The notes below the pieces were generated by a model. The model was not told the DNA's origin. It saw only the letters and a program-made list of their open reading frames with translations, and did no database searches. From positions 173,156 to 237,155 of the forward strand of contig JAHHHD010000005.1 of assembly GCA_019359505.1 (NCBI GenBank): 64,000 nt of DNA. Reading direction: 5' to 3'. The DNA is from Drouetiella hepatica Uher 2000/2452 (GTDB lineage Bacteria; Cyanobacteriota; Cyanobacteriia; Elainellales; Elainellaceae). Below, piece by piece: positions 45,008 through 53,357 of the stretch. A program made the translations under genes and the position numbers. Within the stretch, counting starts at the first letter, position 1. Each line of letters opens with the position of its first letter.

Positions 45008-46291
45008 TTAGTGAAGGGATGGCAGCAGCACCGTGGCAGCATAGCGCAGTGGCGAAAGGTATTGACAAGCCAACTGCCGCAGTTCTTCCGGCTGAAATGA
45101 CTGAATCACTCCAGGATAGCGAACTGATAGACGGGCTTGGGCGATCGTACTGTAGTAGCCATAGAGTCCGGCAACTTGACCTGCTGTCTCAGTCGAAAAG
45201 GCGTAATCGTTGCACAACAGCCGCTTGTAGCGGTTTAGCTCAGTTTCGCTAACGGCAACGGCGGCAAGCTCAGCGAGGCGATCGCCAATAATTGCCTCCA
45301 CTTGCCCCAAATGCTGTGGTTCCAGCCATGCGGTGATTGTAAATAGGCTAGAGTCTCGTTGCAGCGAGAAGCCGCTGCCGACATCCTGCACTAGCTGTCG
45401 CGCTTCTCGCAGTTCCCGCACTAGGCGCGACGTACGCCCTCCAGCCAGCAGCACTGACAGCAGATCTAGCCCGTAGGCAGTTCGCATGTCTTCAACTCCG
45501 GGTGCCACCCAAGCCATCAGCAGTCGGGCTTGCTCTAGGCGAGGCAAAGCAAGCTCCTGTCGCCGGATCTCGGTCATCGGCGGCTCTGCCCAGATCGTGG
45601 GACGAGGACAGACGGCAGGTGAACCGAAGCTAAAGGATTTCTCCACTTCCTCTCGTACCGATTCCCAACCCACATCCCCGACCACCACCACCGTCATATT
45701 TTCGGGTTGATAATGGGCGCGATGGAAGCAGCGCATTTCTTCGGGCGATCGCGCCATCAAAGTTTCGGGATCACCCAAGATCGGACGACCATAAGGGTGC
45801 TGTCGATAAACACTTTCCATCAAAGCCTGAAAGCCCAGCCCGTCCGGATCATCCTGCGACTGGCGAATTTCCTCTAAGACGACCTCGCGCTCTAGCCCAA
45901 ATTCTTCATCAGGGATGGCGGCATTCACCAGCAGATCGGCAAGGCAAGGCAGCGTTTCAGGCAGATCAGAAGCTGCCGTATTGATGTAGTAGTGGGCATA
46001 GTCGTAGCTCGTAGCGGCATTCGTCAAGCCACCGCGATTCTCAATGATTTGATCAAACTTACCGGGCGGTAGGCGATCGGTTCCCTTGAAAATCATGTGC
46101 TCTAGAAAATGTGCCATACCTGACCAGGCATCAGGTTCAGCGATCGCTCCAGCACGTACCCAGACATCCACCACGACTGCGGGCGAGGCGGGCAGTTGTT
46201 GATAAATCAGCGTCAGCCCGTTAGCTAACCGATACTCGTGGGCAGGAAAGTCATCAAACGGGGAAAAGTCGGCTTTGAGAAGTGCTATCAA
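45008..46291 (-). CDS. M16 family zinc metallopeptidase (catalytic subunit)
   Basis: This 427-residue M16 peptidase has an intact HxxEH (GMAHFLEHMIFKGT) and downstream Glu (LVNAAIPDEEFGLEREVVLEE). Other segments (YPENMTVVVVGDV-type, LREARQLVQDVGSGFS) match the family. It forms a two-gene unit with the HxxEH-less homologue. Its probable start is ATG 46291. Both lack obvious signal peptides, so they are likely cytoplasmic peptidases. Confidence 0.93.
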   Translation of the reverse strand: MIALLKADFSPFDDFPAHEYRLANGLTLIYQQLPASPAVVVDVWVRAGAIAEPDAWSGMAHFLEHMIFKGTDRLPPGKFDQIIENRGGLTNAATSYDYAHYYINTAASDLPETLPCLADLLVNAAIPDEEFGLEREVVLEEIRQSQDDPDGLGFQALMESVYRQHPYGRPILGDPETLMARSPEEMRCFHRAHYQPENMTVVVVGDVGWESVREEVEKSFSFGSPAVCPRPTIWAEPPMTEIRRQELALPRLEQARLLMAWVAPGVEDMRTAYGLDLLSVLLAGGRTSRLVRELREARQLVQDVGSGFSLQRDSSLFTITAWLEPQHLGQVEAIIGDRLAELAAVAVSETELNRYKRLLCNDYAFSTETAGQVAGLYGYYSTIAQARLSVRYPGVIQSFQPEELRQLACQYLSPLRYAATVLLPSLH

Positions 46292-46541
46292 CTCGCCTCA
46301 ATGTTTTGGATGAAAATTTGATATTCGTATAATCCTAACCCGTCCTGAACCATTCGGGCAGGATTGGAATAAAGGTCTAGGACGTAGTGCAGATTGTTGT
46401 CAGCTGTCCATACGGAGCGGATCTCCGCTGCGATCGCAGCAGCGCAATCTAAACTGCTGCAATCCAAACTGCTGATGAAGCAATTGGCTAATTTGCTCAG
46501 GTTTGGGAATATTAACCGTATCTCATTATTTTTAAGTCGCT

Positions 46542-47543
46542 ATGAAACGCTCTTGCTCTGGGTTTCTTGGCTGGGTGAGGCAATCTGCTAAACCTGTCTT
46601 AACAGCGATCGCCACCTGTTTAGTTGCCATCTTGATCAGTTGCTCTCAGCAGCCGCAAGCTCCTATGCGCGTTGGTGCAGTCATTTGGCCGGGATATGAG
46701 CCTCTGTTTTTAGCGCGAGATTTGGGCTACTATCCAGATCAGTTGATTAAACTGCGGGATTACCCTTCTGCGACAGAGGTGACTCAAGCGCTCCGCAATG
46801 GAGACATTGAATCGGCTGGGTTGACAATGGATGAGGCGTTGCTGCTGTCCGAAACCAATCCAGATATTCAGGCGGTGCTCGTCATGGATTTCTCCAGCGG
46901 TGCTGATGTGGTAATGGCTCGACCCGAAATTTCAACCCTACAAGCGCTGAAAGGGCATAGAATTGGCGTTGAATCTAGCGCGCTGGGCGGCTACATTCTC
47001 ACCCGTGTCTTAGAGAAAGCTGGACTACAGCTAAGCGATGTTCAAATTGTGTCATTGGGTGTTTCAGAGCATGAGCAAGCTTTCAAACAGGGTGTAGTAG
47101 ATGCAGTGGTTACGTTTGAACCAGTGCGATCGAACCTGCTCAAACTCGGAGCGAAAATCCTATTTGACAGCTCGAAAATCCCAGGTGAAGTGGTGGATGT
47201 ACTGGTGACTCGTCGAGACTTGCTCAAGCCTCACAAGGCTACGATGGAAAAACTCATTCAAGGCTGGTTCCGGGCGCTAGAGTATCGCAAGCAGCATCCT
47301 GAAGATGCCGATCGCCGCATGGCACTGCGAGAACAAGTTACCCCAGAACAATTCACTGAGTCTCTAAAGCTAATAGAAATTCCAGATCTGCAAGCTAACC
47401 TGACTCTACTCGGTCAAACGGATGCTTCTTTACTTAAAAGAACAGAGCAGCTAGGTAAATTCATGATCAGTAAAAAGCTTCTGAAACGGCTTCCATCTCT
47501 TGAGCAATTGTTGAACGATGAATTTGTTAAATCTGTCGAATAG
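46542..47543 (+). CDS. ABC-type substrate-binding lipoprotein, NMT1/ThiY-SsuA-like
   Basis: This 333-residue binding protein has a lipoprotein signal (ATCLVAILISCSQQ; Cys about residue 31) and the NMT1 pattern VGAVIWPGYEPLFLARDLGYY, ALKGHRIGVESSALGGYILT and VDAVVTFEPVRSNLL. Family members bind sulfonates, taurine, nitrate or thiamine precursors. No ABC permease or ATPase is adjacent; a membrane sensor kinase lies 225 bp downstream instead, so it may serve as a periplasmic sensor component rather than a transporter. Confidence 0.9.
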   Translation: MKRSCSGFLGWVRQSAKPVLTAIATCLVAILISCSQQPQAPMRVGAVIWPGYEPLFLARDLGYYPDQLIKLRDYPSATEVTQALRNGDIESAGLTMDEALLLSETNPDIQAVLVMDFSSGADVVMARPEISTLQALKGHRIGVESSALGGYILTRVLEKAGLQLSDVQIVSLGVSEHEQAFKQGVVDAVVTFEPVRSNLLKLGAKILFDSSKIPGEVVDVLVTRRDLLKPHKATMEKLIQGWFRALEYRKQHPEDADRRMALREQVTPEQFTESLKLIEIPDLQANLTLLGQTDASLLKRTEQLGKFMISKKLLKRLPSLEQLLNDEFVKSVE

Positions 47544-47768
47544 ACTGAATCGATAGGTAGAAGATTGCACAGTGCCCATTGCCACCCAAACTGCCGCCTA
47601 AATTCCTTTACTCTGGGAAATCTAAGCGGTCAATGGAGAGCTGATCCTTTTCAAACATTTGAGCTATATTACGTTCAATAAAATCTATACGCATTCAATC
47701 AATAAATTAGTAATGGAACAAATGAGTGATGGAACGCTTTACAATTTACTGAAAGTAGATCCTTTGCG

Positions 47769-49469
47769 ATGAAAGCTTTTCCCTTTTCGCTGCGCCTAAC
47801 TCTTCCCGGCATTCTATTAATTATGGGATGTGTGATGGGCAGCTTTTCCTTTCAACGACAAGTTGATCTGGCTCGGCAGCGTGCAGAAATCGAACTGACT
47901 CACAATGCCAGATTGACTGCATCAACTACGGCTCAGCTCCTGGAATATCTTTATCGCCGATCGGATATCCAAGATGCTCAGGCAGAAGGAATTTCGCTGG
48001 TGATTAGTCGCTTGGCAGGGGATACTAACCTAGACTTAGCCTTGTTTTGCGATTCCACTAATCGCATTCGCAATGCGTCGCGCTATGAACTTCGCCAGCA
48101 GTCCCTCAGCATGACCCAACTTGCCGAGCTAGTTCCGGTTGCTGAGCAAGTCCGCCAAAAGCTGGCAGGGGAAGCGATCGTCAGCTCAGATCAAACCCGG
48201 ATTCGGGCTGTGTATCCGGTTCAGCTACCGGGCAAACCGGGGGAACTGCGCTCTAGCAATGTGGGGGTGATCATTTTGGACTATGATTTGCAGCAGCTAG
48301 TCCAGCGATCGATTGCAGATGCCCTGAATCAATCAACCGAACTGATTGGTATCCTAACGCTGTTATGCATTGTCGTAGGAATTTTACTCGATCAAATTGT
48401 GACTCGTCGGGCAAAGCAGCTTGTTTTGGGCAGCGAGAAATTTGCCCAAGGAGAGCTAAACACCAGAGTAGAGCTACAAGGCTCAGATGAACTGGCACAG
48501 ATTGCAACGGCATTCGATCGGATGGCAGCCACCATTCAGGAAGATACAGAAACTCTGCAAGCATCACAACGCCAATTTAAGGTGCAAGCTCAACAGCTGG
48601 AAGCAGCGCTACAGGAATTAAAGCAAGCACAAACTCAGCTGATTCAAACTGAGAAAATGTCGGGCTTGGGAAAAATGGTGGCAGGTGTGGCTCATGAAAT
48701 TAACAATCCAGTGAACTTCATTCATGGAAATCTTCAGTTTGCGAATCAATATGCGAACGGGTTGCTTGATCTGGTTGATTTGTATCAGAACTCCTACCCT
48801 CAGCCTTCACCCGCTATTCAAGATAAAATTGATGCACTCGATCTAGATTTCCTGACGAAAGATTTCAAAAAAACTCTGCAATCTATGGAGGTTGGCACAA
48901 CGCGAATTCGGGAAATTGTCTTAAGTCTACGGAATTTCTCCCGACTAGATGAAGCGGAATATAAGGAAGTAAATATACATGATGGATTGGATAGTACGCT
49001 GCTGATTTTGCAGCATCGCTTGAAGCTAGGCGATCGCTGTCCTGATATTGAAATTATTAAAAATTATGGTGAACTTCCACTCGTCAAATGCTATCCGGGG
49101 CAGCTCAATCAGGTGTTTATGAATATTCTGGCAAATGCGATCGATGCGCTAGAAGAAGGGGCGAGAAGACCTCGTTCAGCCGGACAGGCGAAACTCAACC
49201 CTAAAATTCAGATTCATACCGATCGCATCCAGTCCAATCGGATTAAAGTCTCAATTTCGGATAATGGATCGGGCATTATAGAATCCACTCAAGCCAAACT
49301 CTTTGATCCATTTTTTACAACTAAGCCTGTTGGCAAAGGAACAGGCTTAGGATTGTCCATTAGCCATCAAATCGTGACAGAGCGACATCAAGGCAAACTA
49401 TATTTTCAGTCTGAACCAGGAAAGGGAACGGAATTTGTCGTTGAAATTCCGGTGCAGGACGCAAACTAA
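47769..49469 (+). CDS. Membrane sensor histidine kinase with HAMP domain
   Basis: This 566-residue kinase has TM1 (residues 8-26), a periplasmic sensor region to about 190, TM2 (IGILTLLCIVVGILL), HAMP, coiled coil, DHp with phospho-His in KMVAGVAHEINNPVNFIHGN, and an ATPase domain (NILANAIDALEEG, SDNGSGI, GTGLGLSIS). The HEINNP type is common in cyanobacterial ZraS/NtrB-like kinases. No response regulator is adjacent. Genetic proximity to the upstream binding protein suggests it reads that protein. Confidence 0.93.
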   Translation: MKAFPFSLRLTLPGILLIMGCVMGSFSFQRQVDLARQRAEIELTHNARLTASTTAQLLEYLYRRSDIQDAQAEGISLVISRLAGDTNLDLALFCDSTNRIRNASRYELRQQSLSMTQLAELVPVAEQVRQKLAGEAIVSSDQTRIRAVYPVQLPGKPGELRSSNVGVIILDYDLQQLVQRSIADALNQSTELIGILTLLCIVVGILLDQIVTRRAKQLVLGSEKFAQGELNTRVELQGSDELAQIATAFDRMAATIQEDTETLQASQRQFKVQAQQLEAALQELKQAQTQLIQTEKMSGLGKMVAGVAHEINNPVNFIHGNLQFANQYANGLLDLVDLYQNSYPQPSPAIQDKIDALDLDFLTKDFKKTLQSMEVGTTRIREIVLSLRNFSRLDEAEYKEVNIHDGLDSTLLILQHRLKLGDRCPDIEIIKNYGELPLVKCYPGQLNQVFMNILANAIDALEEGARRPRSAGQAKLNPKIQIHTDRIQSNRIKVSISDNGSGIIESTQAKLFDPFFTTKPVGKGTGLGLSISHQIVTERHQGKLYFQSEPGKGTEFVVEIPVQDAN

Positions 49470-49575
49470 GATTCGCTTGCTAGGGTAGGGCGCACAGGTA
49501 AAAACTGATCCTCACACCCTCCCCCAATTGCGGTATGGTGATTAGCAGGAGCCGATCGCAAATTCCCTTACCCGC

Positions 49576-50796
49576 ATGACCTCTGCACTGCCTAATTCTC
49601 CGAATAACCCCCAGCTAGGACATAGAAAAGCCAAAGCCTTGAAGCCTAGCAGCCGTCGCCCTGCCAAAGAGCTGTGCAGCGAGTGTGGGCTGTGCGATAC
49701 CTACTACGTGCATTACGTGAAGGAAGCCTGCGCTTTTCTCAACCAGCAGATTCCGGAGCTAGAGGAGCAGACTCACGGGCGTAGCCGCGATTTGGCGAGT
49801 GAAGACGACTGGTATTTTGGCGTGAGTCAGACCATGATTGCCGCTCGAAAAACGGAGCCGATCGCTGGGGCGCAATGGACGGGCATCGTTAGCTCGATCG
49901 CCATTGAGATGCTGAATCGCGGTCTGGTAGAAGGAGTCGTTTGCGTCCAGAACACTGAGGATGATCGCTTTCAGCCGATGCCAGTCATCGCCCGCACTCC
50001 AGAGGAAATTTTGGCGGCAAAGGTGAACAAGCCGACCCTCTCGCCCAATCTGTCGGTGCTGGAAGAGATTGAGCGATCGGGCTTAAAGCGGCTACTGGTG
50101 ATTGGCGTGGGTTGCCAAATTCAGGCGTTGAGGGCAGTTGAGAAAGAGCTAGGCTTAGAGAAGCTCTATGTTTTGGGAACGCCCTGCGTCGATAATGTTA
50201 CCCGTGCAGGACTACAAAAGTTTCTAGACACCACTAGCCGATCGCCCTCTACGGTAGTTCACTATGAATTCATGCAGGACTTTCGAGTGCATTTCAAACA
50301 CGAAGATGGCTCGACGGAAACGGTGCCTTTCTTTGGACTAAAAACAAATCAGCTTAAGGATGTATTCGCGCCTTCCTGTATGAGCTGTTTTGACTACGTT
50401 AATTCTCTCGCTGACCTCGTCGTAGGATACATGGGCGCACCCTTTGGCTGGCAATGGATTGTCGTGAGAAACGATCGCGGTCAGGAAATGTTGGATCTGG
50501 CAATGGATCAGATTGAAACCCAGCCTGTAATGTCGAAGGGCAATCGTAAAAACGCTGTGCAGCAGAGCATTCCCGCTTACGACAAAGGCGTAACTTTACC
50601 CATGTGGGCAGCTCAACTCATGGGCGTGGTCATCGAAAAAATTGGCCCTAAAGGCTTGGAATATGCGCGTTTTTCGATCGACTCTCACTTCACCCGCAAC
50701 TACCTGTACGTCAAGCGTCACCATCCAGAGAAGCTAGAGGCGCATGTGCCCGAATACGCCAAGCGCATTGTCGGACAGTACAAGCTACCGGAGTAA
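49576..50796 (+). CDS. bciB: Ferredoxin-dependent divinyl (proto)chlorophyllide 8-vinyl reductase
   Basis: This 406-residue FrhB-family flavo-iron-sulfur protein is the cyanobacterial 8-vinyl reductase (BciB/Slr1923 type), which converts divinyl to monovinyl chlorophyll precursors. Cysteines for Fe-S clusters: ELCSECGLCDTYY near the N-terminus, and VLGTPCVDN plus SCMSCFDYVN later. The gene lies alone, with a palindrome (50822) directly after the stop as probable terminator. Length and motifs match well. Confidence 0.93.
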   Translation: MTSALPNSPNNPQLGHRKAKALKPSSRRPAKELCSECGLCDTYYVHYVKEACAFLNQQIPELEEQTHGRSRDLASEDDWYFGVSQTMIAARKTEPIAGAQWTGIVSSIAIEMLNRGLVEGVVCVQNTEDDRFQPMPVIARTPEEILAAKVNKPTLSPNLSVLEEIERSGLKRLLVIGVGCQIQALRAVEKELGLEKLYVLGTPCVDNVTRAGLQKFLDTTSRSPSTVVHYEFMQDFRVHFKHEDGSTETVPFFGLKTNQLKDVFAPSCMSCFDYVNSLADLVVGYMGAPFGWQWIVVRNDRGQEMLDLAMDQIETQPVMSKGNRKNAVQQSIPAYDKGVTLPMWAAQLMGVVIEKIGPKGLEYARFSIDSHFTRNYLYVKRHHPEKLEAHVPEYAKRIVGQYKLPE

Positions 50797-50821
50797 CTTT
50801 TGACATTGCATAATCTGAGTA

Positions 50822-50867
50822 TGAATTTTTTTGAAAGGGTTGCTGAGCAACCCTTTCAAAAAATTCA
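50822..50867. repeat. Near-perfect palindrome after bciB
   Basis: Arms TGAATTTTTTTGAAAGGGTT… with AGCAACCC complement; one arm has seven T against six A. It starts 26 bp after the bciB stop; the A/T run at its end could aid termination. Confidence 0.9.
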
Positions 50868-50954
50868 CACCTGAAAGAGGAGCTAGAAGTTTGCTCAGCT
50901 AAGGTAATATATACAAATATTCAACTCATTCTTGTACATAGTCTTCTTTGTTCA

Positions 50955-51044
50955 ATTTTTGCCAGTTTGCTTAGGACATTTTTGGTGGGGCGCTGTGCGC
51001 CCCACCAAAAATGTCCCCGTCCCAACCGCCTTGGCGGTTGCCAT
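50955..51044 (-). repeat. Composite palindromic element, copy 4 (minus orientation)
   Basis: On the minus strand: TATGGCAACCGCCAAGGCGG, TTGGGACGGGG, perfect hairpin 50974-51016 (20-bp arms around TGT), CTAAGCAAACTGGC. It ends 24 bp before the antitoxin start and forms part of its promoter region. Confidence 0.88.
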
Positions 51045-51067
51045 ACGTAGTGTTAAAGAAAACAATC

Positions 51068-51286
51068 ATGCTAGATGAAGCAACGCTTGAACGGCGTTTG
51101 GCAATGCTTGAAGAGGAAGTTGCTGACCTTAAGCAGAAATCTGCTGCTAAGCCCACTTCCATCAACTGGTTTGATCACCTGATTGGCTCTATCTCTGATG
51201 AGTCTGCCTTTCTGGAGGCTTCAGAGTATGGGCGTTCTTTTCGTCAAGCTGACAAACCCATGGATGAGCATAATAATCTGACGTGA
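51068..51286 (+). CDS. Antitoxin of VapBC-type module
   Basis: This 72-residue protein (MLDEATLERRLAMLEEEVAD…) has an N-terminal coiled-coil helix and a C-terminal Trp/Phe toxin-binding tail (INWFDHLIGSISDES). The start at 51068 is chosen because the longer frame reaches into the composite repeat. Its stop overlaps the toxin GTG start (GTGA). It neutralises the PIN toxin and likely represses its own operon. Confidence 0.85.
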   Translation: MLDEATLERRLAMLEEEVADLKQKSAAKPTSINWFDHLIGSISDESAFLEASEYGRSFRQADKPMDEHNNLT

Positions 51287-51711
51287 GATATCTACTAGAC
51301 ACTGACCACATCAGTGCTCTACAGCGCCGTTCTGGTTCAGATTTTAAGAATCTGGCAGCTCGAATTTCTCAACTTCCAGCCGCAGATTTTGGTTTGTCTA
51401 TTATCAGCTTTCATGAACAGATATTGGGTGCTCACAATTTCATCAATCGCGCCCGGACAAGAGTTGACGTAATCCGTGGATACACGCTTTTACTAGAGAC
51501 GCTCCAAGGCTTTTCAGCGGCTCCAGTTTTACAGCTTGATGCAGAGGCGATCGCAATTTTCAATGAATTACGAGAGCAACGAGTGCGCGTCTCAACCATG
51601 GATTTAAGAATTGCATCGATCGCGCTTTCAAGAAATTTGGTGCTTCTCACTCGAAATATCAGCGACTTTGAAAAAGTGCCAGGATTAGCGCTAGAAAATT
51701 GGACTGTTTGA
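51283..51711 (+). CDS. VapC-like PIN-domain ribonuclease toxin
   Basis: This 142-residue PIN-domain protein has acidic residues at expected positions: YLLDTDHISAL (Asp6), SIISFHEQILG (Glu), VSTMDLRIASIALSRN (Asp) and LTRNISDFEKVPGL (Asp). It starts at GTG with a 4-bp overlap. VapC toxins cleave tRNA or rRNA. Together with the upstream antitoxin it makes a complete module. Confidence 0.92.
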   Translation: MRYLLDTDHISALQRRSGSDFKNLAARISQLPAADFGLSIISFHEQILGAHNFINRARTRVDVIRGYTLLLETLQGFSAAPVLQLDAEAIAIFNELREQRVRVSTMDLRIASIALSRNLVLLTRNISDFEKVPGLALENWTV

Positions 51712-51788
51712 TAGTCTTGGGAGAAGATGGATCAACACAATAAGCTACCGATCGCGCTATGGTGAAATCTTCACAAACTCTCTAACTC

Positions 51789-52451
51789 ATGCGGATTAAA
51801 ATTTGCGGAATTACTCAGCCTGACCAAGGACGATCGATCGCCCAACTGGGTGCAACCGCTCTGGGATTTATCTGTGTACGGCAGTCTTCCCGCTACGTCA
51901 CCCCAGAACAAATTCGAGCTGTGGTGGAAAATCTGCCGACGAGTCCGATCGATCGCGTTGGAGTATTCGTGGATGCCGCGATCGAGGAAATTGTTGGGAC
52001 AGCGGCGATCGGTCAGCTCAGCGCCGTCCAGCTTCATGGCAGCGAGTCGCCTCAGTTTTGCCGGAAATTGCGTGAGGCGCTCCCCCATACGGAAATCATC
52101 AAAGCCCTGCGGGTGCAGAGCGCCGAAACTTTGCAGCAAACCCAGAGCTATGAAGGGGCGATCGATGCCTTGCTGCTAGATGCATTCGATCCTCAAGCCT
52201 CCCATGCTGGAATGTATGGCGGTACCGGAAGAACGCTAGATTGGCTCAGTCTCAAGCACTTTCGCCCTTTTTGCCCTTGGCTGCTAGCTGGAGGCATCAC
52301 ACCCGATAACGTCTTGGAGGCTGTGAGTCAGATCCATCCTGACGGCATTGATGTCTCAAGTGGCGTAGAGAAATCGGCAGGTGACAAGGATTTGGCGAAA
52401 GTAACCCGACTCCTGCATCAGTTGCAAAGCAGGATGCTGGTGGACAGCTAG
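51789..52451 (+). CDS. trpF: Phosphoribosylanthranilate isomerase
   Basis: TrpF catalyses the Amadori rearrangement in tryptophan synthesis. The 220-residue TIM barrel has catalytic Cys6 (RIKICGIT) and an Asp (DALLLDAFD), with substrate loops VQLHGSE and GGTGRTLDW and phosphate grip ISSGVEKSAGDKD-like DVSSGVEKSAG. It is alone, without other trp genes, as is common in cyanobacteria. A direct repeat of ATTACCTAGCAGGGC follows the stop. Confidence 0.96.
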   Translation: MRIKICGITQPDQGRSIAQLGATALGFICVRQSSRYVTPEQIRAVVENLPTSPIDRVGVFVDAAIEEIVGTAAIGQLSAVQLHGSESPQFCRKLREALPHTEIIKALRVQSAETLQQTQSYEGAIDALLLDAFDPQASHAGMYGGTGRTLDWLSLKHFRPFCPWLLAGGITPDNVLEAVSQIHPDGIDVSSGVEKSAGDKDLAKVTRLLHQLQSRMLVDS

Positions 52452-52472
52452 CATTACCTAGCAGGGCATTAC

Positions 52473-52673
52473 CTAGCAGGGCAAATCTTCTTGCTGAGAT
52501 TTTTGAGAAGCACACATTTCTAGCCGTGCCAGCGTTGTAGCCGCATCGGCGAGTTGGAGAGCCAAATTGGCGCGGCGGGTGGGGTCTTTCTCGTTCCAGA
52601 GATGCTGCTCTAAGGCATGAACCCGATAGCGAAATGCCTTAATGGAACTAGACGGAATCACCTTAGCTGTCAT
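52473..52673 (-). CDS. Small hypothetical protein
   Basis: This 66-residue protein is helical and charged (MTAKVIPSSSIKAFRYRVHA, ANLALQLADAATTLARLEM). No family is recognised. It starts 3 bp after the stop of the 52677 gene, so the two are translationally coupled. It is short but its spacing and codon composition look genuine. Confidence 0.6.
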   Translation of the reverse strand: MTAKVIPSSSIKAFRYRVHALEQHLWNEKDPTRRANLALQLADAATTLARLEMCASQKSQQEDLPC

Positions 52674-52676
52674 GCG

Positions 52677-53003
52677 TTACAACCTCATTTCTGTGGAAGC
52701 ACTAACTTTAAGAAAAACGCGCTCTGGCTCCAGATACACGAACGTCAAGAAAACGACCTCATCTTCATCTGCGATCGTCACTTCATACTTCACCTCTAGC
52801 GGCTCCACAGATTTATGCCGTACAACCACAATGTATTTCCCTAACGGTAAGTCATCAAAGCCAGCATCGGCATAAATTAGCTCAACAATTTCTTCAGCAA
52901 CAGTCCACTCATTTTGCCTCAATAAAGTAACAAACGGGATGCCGTCGATCGACGTTAACGCAATGTTGTCTTGATTGCGAAGCATAACGAAGATGTCTGA
53001 CAC
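52677..53003 (-). CDS. Hypothetical protein with strand-rich C-terminus
   Basis: The family is unknown. I choose GTG 53003 (preceded by GGGAG, 9-nt spacing): VSDIFVMLRNQDNIALTSID; the frame extends further upstream into the composite repeat, which is unlikely to be translated. Sequence is mostly beta-type (GKYIVVVRHKSVEPLEVKYEV, EDEVVFLTFVYLEPERVFLK), possibly a small binding domain. Coupled to the 66-residue gene downstream. Confidence 0.62.
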   Translation of the reverse strand: MSDIFVMLRNQDNIALTSIDGIPFVTLLRQNEWTVAEEIVELIYADAGFDDLPLGKYIVVVRHKSVEPLEVKYEVTIADEDEVVFLTFVYLEPERVFLKVSASTEMRL

Positions 53004-53042
53004 TAAACGAATCTCCCAGAGTAATCTCAGGAGATTATGACA

Positions 53043-53140
53043 TATAGCAACCGCCAAGGCGGCTAGGACGGGGATATTTGTGCGGGGCGAGAACGCTCCG
53101 CATAAATAAATGTCCTAAGCAAACTGGCGACAGCCATAAC
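53043..53140 (+). repeat. Composite palindromic element, copy 5
   Basis: TATAGCAACCGCCAAGGCGG then CTAGGACGGGGATATTTGTG, a weakened hairpin (CGGGGCGAGAACGCTCCG), then TGTCCTAAGCAAACTGGCGA and CAGCCATAA. The flanks are conserved better than the hairpin arms, unlike other copies. Confidence 0.85.
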
Positions 53141-53251
53141 AGAACGGCGGGGTTACGGAAGAGAACCCAGATTATTCCTAAATTGTTCTGATTCTGAGCC
53201 GTTTTCCTACTGTTCTCCTATTGAACGCGATGCCCCAGAGGTAGGCATGAA

Positions 53252-53270
53252 ATATTACAGTTTGTAATAT
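53252..53270. promoter_or_regulatory. Candidate operator ATATTAC-N5-GTAATAT
   Basis: A perfect 7-bp inverted repeat with a 5-bp spacer lies 87 bp upstream of the copper amine oxidase start. Size and symmetry suit a dimeric repressor or activator site. The regulator is unknown. Confidence 0.5.
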
Positions 53271-53357
53271 CATGAGCGCCTTCATGTGCCATGGTAAAGT
53301 TTATGCCTCCTGCACCAGAGCGCTGATAACGACCCTTGATTCTAATAATCCCTGATT

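Larger units (their letters stand above)
53004..53357. other. Divergent promoter region with repeat and operator candidate
   Basis: It lies between the 52677 gene (minus) and the copper amine oxidase (plus) and holds composite copy 5 (53043-53140) and an inverted repeat at 53252-53270. No gene is seen. Confidence 0.6.
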
